Source of the DNA: CBDBUR01 sp965209065 | GTDB lineage: Bacteria; Pseudomonadota; Alphaproteobacteria; JAPOUT01; G958296285 | DNA length: 64,000 nt | Reading direction: 5' to 3' | Assembly (NCBI GenBank): GCA_965209065.1 | Contig: OZ242373.1 | Coordinates: forward strand, 682,001-746,000 | Shown: positions 1 through 9,700 of the stretch, piece by piece | Numbering within the stretch: the first letter of the stretch is position 1 | Layout: each line of letters begins with the position of its first letter | Notes under the pieces: model-generated | Databases searched by the model: none | The model's input: the letters and a program-made list of their open reading frames with translations, nothing else | What the model was told of the DNA's origin: nothing | Made by a program: the position numbers and the translations under genes

Positions 1-623
1 CCGATTAAAACTTTATTGGCAGAAAGATTAGCACCACTTTTGACGCGCACTTCGTTTGCTCCTTCAACGATAATTTCTTTCGCTTGAGCGTAACCGCCAA
101 GATTAATAACATTATTTTTAGCAGCACTTTGGAAATGAACCCTTCCGCCTTTAGCCTTTATCGTGCCTAGCGCAACAACATCGCCCGCGCGCGCCGAGGC
201 AAGCAAGCCGCCCACATTCACCACCGAGCCCTCATTGAAACGAACCCCCGCAGGGTTCTCTAGCGAAACGCGCCCATTCGCCCTAAGCGTGCCTGATATA
301 TTCGTTGCAGCACCATTGCGCACCTTGATAGAAATAAGCGCGGAAGCCGAAGGTTGCGTAATTCGCACCGTCTTGCCTTTAGCGATGTCGAAACTTTGCC
401 AGCTTGTTGCGAGGTAAGCGCTTTCTTGTTTAATGTTGAAGGGGTCAGTGAGATTTCCCGCTCCTGCCTCGATGCGCCCACCCCTCGGGGCTGAGTCCCG
501 AGGGACTGAGTCCCGAGGGACGGCTTGCGCTGCTGTTGCCAAAAAAGCAACGCAAATCCACGCTAGAACTCGCATTAAAGTCGCGCTGGTCATTTGCCTA
601 AAAACCGCTTGTTTTGGAGACAC
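1..623 (-). CDS. TpsA-like giant exoprotein, N-terminal part only (cut by left edge)
   Basis: This is the 5' end of a third paralogue of the two giant genes that follow. Reading the minus strand from 623 gives a signal peptide of about 34 residues (basic start, then hydrophobic VLAWICVAFLATAAQA), followed by a filamentous-haemagglutinin type N-terminal domain. Its markers are SWQSFDIAKG, the SGTLRANGRVSLENPAG segment (the NPNGI-like motif of TpsA proteins) and VNVGGLLASA. The start is a GTG at 621-623, chosen because AAAAGGAGAG lies 7 nt upstream; an in-frame ATG at 593 has no such site. Between signal peptide and mature domain it carries a VPRDS repeat absent from its relatives. By family knowledge this domain directs export by a TpsB outer-membrane partner. 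The rest of the protein lies outside the window. Confidence 0.85.
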   Translation of the reverse strand, partial: MSPKQAVFRQMTSATLMRVLAWICVAFLATAAQAVPRDSVPRDSAPRGGRIEAGAGNLTDPFNIKQESAYLATSWQSFDIAKGKTVRITQPSASALISIKVRNGAATNISGTLRANGRVSLENPAGVRFNEGSVVNVGGLLASARAGDVVALGTIKAKGGRVHFQSAAKNNVINLGGYAQAKEIIVEGANEVRVKSGANLSANKVLI

Positions 624-668
624 TAAAGCTCTCTCCTTTTGGTTGAACTCACTTATTATTATAGCGAT

Positions 669-695
669 AGTATAGCAGTTTTTCTTAATTTTCAA
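669..695 (-). promoter_or_regulatory. Sigma70-type promoter of the partial TpsA gene
   Basis: On the minus strand TTGAAA (690-695) is followed after 15 nt by TATACT (669-674), which is preceded by TG in an extended -10 (TGCTATACT). The start point would fall near 662, giving a leader of about 40 nt that contains the strong ribosome site before the GTG at 623. The short spacer is compensated by the extended -10. Predicted only. Confidence 0.5.
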
Positions 696-730
696 TAAAA
701 TTTCTAAAAACCATAACCTTTTAGGCATTC

Positions 731-3700
731 CTAGCTACCTTCATTAGAGGGGGCAGCAAAACTAGGAGATCTTTGCCTTAAAACCAATCGATGCCCAGAA
801 GGTAGCAAAACCATGCTGTAGGTGAAGTCAATATCGCTACCCAAAATGCGTAGCGTATCTTGTATATCAAGCAGACCATTGGAATTTAACACGATAAACC
901 CTTCCCCTCTATCAAGCGCGCCTCTCAAAACAATATTGCCACTTGCGCTTAGGTTGATGTTGCCATTAACGCGCGCGGCGTATTTTTGCTCGAAGATGAG
1001 GTTTTTACCTTTCCCCAAGGCTTTGATAACAAACCCCTCGTCCGATTCTGGCGTGATGATGCTACCGCCCGCGCGCAACGCGATATGGCTACCTAAAACT
1101 AAATTTGTATCGAGGTGAATATCATTTTCGGCATTGAGCATTAAATTATGACTACTTGCGCCCTCTGCCGTCTCCTCTTCATTGACGAGGGTGCGATAAA
1201 TGATTCTATTCGCTTTAATTTCTACATCTTTTTCGTTTTCACTCTCTGCCCTTTCCAAGTTTATTTTTTCTCCTGCCTGTAAAACAAGGGTAGCCAAGCC
1301 AATATTCAAGCTGCCGCGCAAGTAGATATTATTGTGTGCCAATAAACTAACATTTTGATAATTCTTTTCGGGTTGGTTTTCAGCATAAATGTGAATGTTT
1401 GCCGCAAGAATATTTACAGCTTTCTGCACAGAAAAGCTAAGAGAAGCCGAGTCAATGACAAAGTTATAATTGGATGTAACGTCAATATCTAACACTATAG
1501 ATTCTCTAGCCTCAAGTGTTAGGTGGCTTGTTAATTGCTTTAGACTATCAGCTGAGATGAGTCTTCTACCCCTCAGCGTGATGCGTCTTGCCTTTATCAC
1601 AATGCCTCGCTCCGTCAAAGCGATAGGTAAAATAATATCGCCACTTGTAATTAGCGTTAGCGCGTTATCGCCTATATCAAAAACACCATTTGTGAAATCA
1701 AAGCCTTGATGGTTTTCGCCAAACGCTTGTAAATCTAACAAGGTAATATCCTTGCTGCCATTTAATACAAAAAGCTGGCGCCCCCAATCCACGCGGTATT
1801 CAACTTCAATGCCTGTATAAATAAGCAAGGGGATAACATCAATGCTGTTATCACCCGAGCGGAAGGTGGCAGGTTTCTTACGCGGGAACAAGCCACCATT
1901 TTGTTCTAAACGATAATCGCCCGCTCTAAAGCTAGGGGTGGCAATAAAACGAATAACACCCAAGCCTCTTTTGTCGCCAGCATAAAACAGCGCGTTGCCA
2001 TCGCCAATAAAGAAGCTACCTTCTAACTCTATATCGCCCCTTGCCCGAATAATTAAGTTGCGATCACTCGGAATTTGCTGTCTGTTTGGCGACATAAGCG
2101 AAACATTGCCCCCGGTGATGATGGTAGCTCTCGTGTCTGCGAAGCTAATAAAACTGGTTGTTGTTAAAGTAATATCCCTTCGCCCGGCATCTAAAGAAGG
2201 TCCTAGATGAAGGGAATAAGCGAAAACGAAAGTATTGCTTCTAAATATCATGTTGTTTCCGGCAGACAGGGTCGTTACACCTAAATTGATAACCGTGTTG
2301 CCTGCTTTGTTCTCAAAAACCAAATCGTTTGTAGCGACGATAGAAACACTTTCATCTTTTATGTTTGTGATATCTTCATCTTTTGTGTTTGTTGTAAAGC
2401 GGATGTTTGTTGCGCCGAGTTGTGTGATTTCCTGAAAAATAATATTCTGCGCGTTTAAGGTTAAATCGCCTTCGCCGAACAACATAAACCCGCCTAAGGA
2501 AAGTTCCTCTGCTGCGATGAACTCAGCATTTTGATTATTGACGGCTAGAAAGCTAGTTGATATTAGCGTGATATTGTTCGCAACAAATCTTGTTGGGGAG
2601 GTTTTGTCAAAATTGATAGCACCTTCTTGCGTGTGCAAGGTGAAATCACCTGTTCCTAAATCCATAGACGCGGGCGCGTTAATGTTCGATTGAGTAGTCG
2701 TAATGCTTAAACTTTTATCTCGCGCGATAGCCCAATTCGGGATAACAAAATCCGTTTCACCCGTCAGTGTTAAGGAGAGAGCATTGCGGGTCAAAGAGAA
2801 GTCTCCAAGGACAAAGAGCTCAGGCGCGGTGAGCGACAAATTGCCTGCGCCGATATCGAGGGCAGACGGCAGAACAAGCTTAGTAATCAGCGCGGTAACC
2901 GACAGGTTTTTATCTTGCTCGATTGCCCAATCGGGAATAGTCGCCGACGTGCTGCTCCACGTTATAGATAGGTCGCCTCTTATAAAGTGCGCTTTATAGT
3001 CAATGAACTGCGCTTCTAGCGACAAAGCCCCTGTGCCTATACTAAAATCGCCTGAAAGTAATAAAACGCTCGCCGATAGCAAATGGAGGTTTTGATTGCT
3101 TGCCCTATGGATTGCGTTCGCTATTAGCGTAATGCTGCTTGCGCTTATTTTGGTTGGAGCGCTATTGTCGAAATTGATGCCTCCCAGCTTTGCCTCTAAA
3201 ACCAGATTACCCGAGCCTATAAGAAATCTATTAGGAACGGAAATGCTCGCCTCGCGCGCGGTGATGGTTAAATCCTTCCCTTCTTCTATCGCCCAGCTAG
3301 GAACAGGCGCCTCACCTCCCCTCCACAGAATAAATAAGCCCCTTCTTATAAACGCGAAATCATTTTGCGTTGTAATGCTATCTCCTTTGAGGTCCAAATC
3401 ACCCGTGCCGAAGTTGAATTTTCCTGACAGAGTCATTCTAGTAGAAACATCTATCGTTGCTTTTTGGTTGCTCGCGCGTGGTTGCGTCTTGCTCTTTAGG
3501 GTAATGCTTCTGCCCGAAAGGTTGGTTGAAGTGCTACTATCAAAAGCGAGCGCAGCGGTAATCGCATCTAAGGTTAAATCACCTAAACCCAAAGCAAGAG
3601 AAGTGGGAACAGAGATGTCAGCTTTGGTTGCTTGAACTATTAAATTTTTATCTTCCACTACCGCCCAGTCTGGCACTGATGCGGAATCCCCTATCCATAT

Positions 3701-6700
3701 CAAAGTAAGAAGCTCACGCGTAATACTTGGCGTGCCGCTCATCGCGGTAGCTGAGAGAGTTAGGTCTCCCGTGCCTATGTCAATGTTAGCAGGAAGCTCT
3801 AGCGTTGCCGTTAGCGCGGTAACCGATAGGTTTTTGTCTGCCACTATCGCCCACGCAGGAATAGTAGCCGACGCGCCCTTCCATGTAATGAATAAGCTGC
3901 CTCTTGTAAGCGCGAACTCATCTTGCGTTGAAATATCACTCGCTTTGAGTGTCAAATCACCTGTGCCAAAGTTGAACTTGCCAGATAAAGTAATTGTATT
4001 GAGGGCGTCTATTGTCGCGTCTCGGTTGCTTGTGCTTGGTTGCGTTTTGCTCTTTAAGGTAATGCTTCCGCCTGAAAGATTTACCGAAGCAAAAACAAGC
4101 GCGCCGACAACCGCATCCAACGTCAAATCACCCGAACCCAAAGAAAAAGAAACAGGAACGGAAATATCAGCTTTGGCAGCTATAATCGTTAAGTCTTTGT
4201 TTTCGACTACCGCCCAGCTTGGGATAAAAGCAGTATTACCCTTCCACGTGATGGATAAACCGCCTCTTGTAAGCGCGAAATCATCTTGCGTTGTAATGCT
4301 ATTCGCCTTGAGTATCAAACCGCCAGTGCCAAAATTGAATTTTCCTGACAGAGTAATGTTGGTAGCGTCTATTGTCGTTTCTTGGGCGCTTGTGTCTTGG
4401 GCACTTGTGTCTTGGGCGCTTGTGCTTGGTTGGGTTTTGCTCTTTAAGATGATGTTTCCGCCTGATAGATTTGCCGAAGCAAAAACAAGTGCGCCAGCAA
4501 CCGCATCCAACGTTAAGCTACCTGAGCCCAAAACAACAGAAGCAGGAACAGAAATATCGGCACTAGTCGCTTGAACTATTAAATCTTTGTCTACCTCTAC
4601 CGCCCAGCTTGGCACCGAAGCTGTTGTCCCCGTCCATATCAAAGTAAGAAGTCCCCGTGTAATGTTGGGCGTCCCGCTCATCGCGGTAGCTGATAGGGTT
4701 AAATCTCCTGTGCCTATATCAATGCTATCAGGAAGCTCTAGCGTTGCCGTTAGCGCACTGACCGATAGGTTTTTGTCTGCCACCATCGCCCACGCAGGGA
4801 TAGTAGCCGATGTGCCCTTCCACGTGATGAATAAACCGCCTCTTGTAAGCGCGAACTCATCTTGCGTTGTAATGCTATTCGCCTTGAGCGTCAAACCGCC
4901 GGTGCCTAAGTTGAATTTTCCTGACAGAGTAATATTGGTAGCATCTATTGTCGCCGCTTGGTTGCTTGCGCGTGGTTGCGTTTTGCTCTTTAAGGTAATG
5001 CTTCCGCCTGAAAGATTTACCGAAGCAAAAACAAGCGCGCCGGCAACCGCATCCAAGGTCAAGCTGCCTGAGCCTAAAGCAAGAGAAGCAGGAACAGAAA
5101 TATCAGCGCTAGTTGCTTGAATGACTAAATCTTTATTTGCTACTACCGCCCAGCTTGGCAGGGAAGCCGTTGTCCCCGTCCATATCAAAGTAAGCGCGCC
5201 GCGTGTAATGCTTGGTGTGCCGCTCATCGCGGTAGCCGAGAGGGTTAAGTTTCCTGTGCCTATATTGATATTATCAGGAAGCTCTAGCGTTGCCGTTAGC
5301 GCGCTGACCGATAGGTCTTTGTCTGCTACTATCGCCCAGTTAGGAATAGTGGCAGACGCGCCTTTCCACGTGATGGATAAACCACCTCTTGTAAGCGCGA
5401 ACTCATCTTGCGTTGTAATGCTATTCGCCTTGAGCGTCAAACCGCCAGTGCCCAAGTTGAATTTTCCTGACAGAGTAATGTTGGTAGCGTCTATGGTTGC
5501 CGCTTGGGTGCTTGCGCTTGGTTGGGTTTTGCTCTTTAAGATGATGTTTCCGCCTGAAAGGCTTGTCGAAGCAAAGACAAGCGCGCCAGCAATCGCATCC
5601 AACGTCAAGCTACCTGAGCCTAAAACAATAGAAGCAGGAACAGAAATATCAGCACTAGTCGCTTGAACTATTAAATCTTTGTTTGCCTCTACCGCCCAGC
5701 TTGGCACCGAAGCCGTTGTCCCCGTCCATATCAAAGTAAGAAGTCCCCGTGTAATGTTGGGCGTCCCGCTCATCGCGGTAGCTGAGAGGGTTAAATCCCC
5801 TGTGCCTATATCAATGCTATCAGGAAGCTCTAGCGTTGCCGTTAGCGCGCTGACCGATAGGTTTTTGTTTGCCTCTATCGCCCAGCTTGGCACCGAAGCC
5901 GTTGTCCCCGTCCATATTAAAGTAAGAAGTCCCCGTGTAATGTTGGGCGTGATACTTGGCGCGCCGCTCATCGCGGTAGCTGAGAGGGTTAAATCACCTG
6001 TGCCTATATCAATGCTATCAGGTAGTGTTAGCGTTGCCGTTAGCGCGCTGACCGATAGGTTTTTGTCTGCCACCATCGCCCACGCAGGGATAGTAGCCGA
6101 TGTGCCCTTCCACGTGATGAATAAACCGCCTCTTGTAAGCGCGAAATCATCTTGCGTTGTAATATCACTCGCCTTGAGTGTCAAACCGCCGGTGCCGAAA
6201 TTGAATTTTCCTGACAGAGTAATATTGGTAGCGTCTATTGTCGCCGCTTGGTCGCTTGCGCGTGGTTGCGTTTTGCTTTTTAAGGTAATGCTTCCGCCTG
6301 AAAGGCTTGTCGAAGCAAAAACAAGCGCGCCCGCAACCGCATCCAACGTCAAGCTGCCTGAGCCCATAGCAAGAGAAGCGGGAACAGAAATATCAGCGCT
6401 AGTTGCTTGAATGACTAAATCTTTATTTGCTACTACCGCCCAGCTTGGCAGGGAAGCCGTTGTCCCCGTCCATATCAAAGTAAGTGCGCCGCGTGTAATG
6501 CTTGGTGTGCCGCTCATCGCGGTAGCCGAGAGGGTTAAGTCGCCGGTGCCTATATCAATACTATCAGGAAGCTCTAGCGTTGCCGTTAGCGCGCTGACCG
6601 ATAAATTTTTATTTTCTACTACCGCCCAGCTTGGCACAGAGGCAGAGGTGCTTGTCCAAGTGATGTTCAAATCATTTCGCGTTAAAGTTGCAGTGCTGGT

Positions 6701-9700
6701 AATTGAGGCAGCACTTAAATTAAGTGCACCACTGCTTCCATTCAAAGCAAAGTGTCCGCTTAAAGAAATATCTTCAAGCGCGGTAAGAGTGAGTGTCTCC
6801 AAAGCAACATAAGCGAACGCCATTGCAGAATGCAACGTGATGTTATTCGCGCTGAAGTTCGTATTATTGCTGTAATTTATGCTACCCCCTTGAGCGTTAA
6901 GCTTCAAATTGCCCGCGCCAAGCGTAATCGTGCGCGGCGGCGTAATACTAGCGGTTTGCGCTGTGAAAGACAGGTCCTTATCTGTTTCAATAACCCAGTT
7001 AGGCAAGGCAATATCTAAGGTGCCGGTGTAAGTGATGTCAAAAATTGCGGTATTAAAACTTGGGTTGCCCGAGAAAGATTGAGCGGTGACGAACAAAGTG
7101 CCGGTGCCAATATCATAGTTGCCCGCGAGGGTTAGCAGCCCTGATGAAACCAACAGAGTAAGGTTTTTATTGCTCGGCGTAGTGGGGGCGCCTGCTGCCG
7201 AAGAGATGGAGAGATTTCCTGCCACGCTAATAGAAGAGTTTGCTGTGCTAGAAAAAGCCATTGGCTGGGCGGTGGAGGTGAAGGAGAGACCATCTAATCC
7301 ATTTATGGAGCCATGGACGCTTACCGCGCGCGCGGTAACAACGCTTGAGCGAGTAAAGGTAGCTATCGCACTGCCGTTAAGCGCAATGCTAAACTGCGCG
7401 CCTGAGGTTGGCGTTCTATTGGTTAAGTTTATTTGCGGTATGGTTAAGATGATACTATTGTTTGCGGTCAAAGACAAAGAAGCGTTTGGCACGGTAGAAG
7501 AGTTGCGCAGAGAATTGGCTATCTTCGTCAAAGTGATAGAAATAGAATTAGCCGTTAAAGATACATTTTCTTTTATGAGTTCAACATCTAAAGCTGAAAT
7601 AGTAAAACTAGCGTTTTCAAAAATGACATCACTAAAGTTAAAGCTGACATTCTTTTCAAACGCATTGATGGTTAAACTTCTACCATTTTGGAATACGCTC
7701 TCTCTTAAATTGAGTTCGCCCGTTTCCAAATAGTTTAGAGTAAGATGAGAGGTAGATAAACTCGTTGGAAATGTAATAGCCACACTTTCTAAAGTGATGG
7801 CGGCAACATTGAGATTACCACTAAGCGTGACGCTCTGTGTGCCGACAACCATAACATTGAGCCCGCGTTCGGCTTGGCTCGGCGCTCTCGCCGATGTTAA
7901 TGAAACAATATTTCCTGTTAAAGTAACATCTGCGCTTTTTGAGAAGAGAATTTTACCTAAAGCCTGCGTTTTTAGTGTTAGGTCATATTCACCGAGTGAG
8001 ATATCGCTAGTAACCTTGATATCACCTTGCGAGGACAAAGATAAATCACCCATCATTATCTCTATGCTGTTGAGAGTAACAACGGTGCGTGTTTCTATTG
8101 TTATGTTCGTGTTGATTGGGGTTGTGTCATCGCTGGCATAAGCCGAGAGGGAAAACGCATTAACCTTGAGAACGACGCCCCTTTTCACAGCTCCATCTAA
8201 ACTTAAAGAGTAAGTTTGTATGGAGTTGGTTCTTGCTGAGCTAATTGTTGTTAGTCCCCTATCGTATTGTGATGTCCCTGCTCCGCCAACAGAAATTCTA
8301 GCCCCTGACGACACGGTCAAGGAAATTTCTGTCGCGCTCTTTGTGATGGGGGGTGTCGAAGAGGAATAACCAAAATGATAATAGGTAAAAGAAAAAGTAT
8401 TCGCTCTTATCTCAGAGCTGGCTGACGGGGTAGACAATCTCAAAGCAGAAATTTCAAGCGTTCCTGTGCCAATATCAATAATCCCATCTACAACGAGCGC
8501 ACCGGCATTAACAGAAAGATTTTTATTGCTAGCCGTAATAACCGTGCCTTCAGGCGCTGTAGAAGTAAGTTTAATAGTCTCATTCGCAGTTAAAGAGACA
8601 TGACTGCTTGTTGAAAAATTAATGAGGGTGCTTGCTTTTATTTCTAATAGCGCGTCAGCACTAAGATTGGCGTTCACATTGACAAACGCGCCTTCAAAAG
8701 TGAGGTCGGTAGTAGAGCTCGTTATCGGCACATCAATGGTGGCTATATTCGTTGCCACAAATTTACCTTCGTTCCCTTTCACACTCACGGAATTTGTTAG
8801 CCCATCGCCCGTAGCGCGCGCCGAGCGCTTTAGAGTAATATTCCCCGCGCTGAACGTTATTGTAGAATCCGTCTCTAATGGAAAATTGAGTGTTGCGTGC
8901 AATGCTAACGTTAGCAAAGCGCCGGTAGCATTTATATTGTTGTTGATATTTAATATTGGCGAGTCTAACAACAGCGGAGACGAGGCTTGAAGAGAGCTAC
9001 CAATTCTAATGCCATCGGTTCCAACAAGATTCAATGTTTTTCCTGCGGCAACGATATTTGTTATCCCTCCTGAGTTATTGGCAGTTGCTATGCCGTCGAT
9101 AGTAAGCCACCTGCCCGTTAGGATTATATTTTCGCTTGTTGCTGATTGAATATTTATTGTTGAAGTGTTCTCTGCTCTTAAAGTGCCGGAAGAGGTTATG
9201 TTGCTAAATATATTTAAGCTAGGCGCTCTTAAAGTAAGCGAGCCACTTGTTTGATTGATAGTGTTATTGATGGTAACAGAAGCTGTTCCTCTAAAAATGG
9301 TTAGGACGCTATTGGAACTGCTTATGGTAGTGGTTGTTGCACCACTAAGGCTCATATTAGAGCCGCCTAGAATTATATGCTCGCTAGAAGAAGGCGCAGT
9401 GTTATTTAGCGCAGTGACATTGATTAGGGACAAACTACCGATGGAGGAGATATTTCTATTAGTGTTTAGAGTGGGCGTGTTCAAGGTGAGTGTGCCACTC
9501 GTTTGATTGATGGTGCTACTGGTGGTAATAGAAGTCGTCCCATTGAAAATAATTCCGCCGCCTCTGGTGCTAGTCATGGTAATCGTTTCCACATCACTGA
9601 TGCTCACATTAGAGCCTTCTAGGGTTACAGGTGCTGTGGTGGCTAAAGCATTGTTTAGCGTAGCGATGTTTTTTAGGGTTAAATTGCCACTGGTAATGAT

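Noticed and set aside
3822..6650. CRISPR-like regular repeats
   Set aside because: The units are 546 bp, coding and contiguous, with no short repeat and unique spacer structure.
2703..6812. Long plus-strand open frames (up to 280 codons) with internal repeats
   Set aside because: Antisense of the 546-bp repeats. The minus frame carries signal peptide, secretion domain, promoter and ribosome site; the plus frames carry none.
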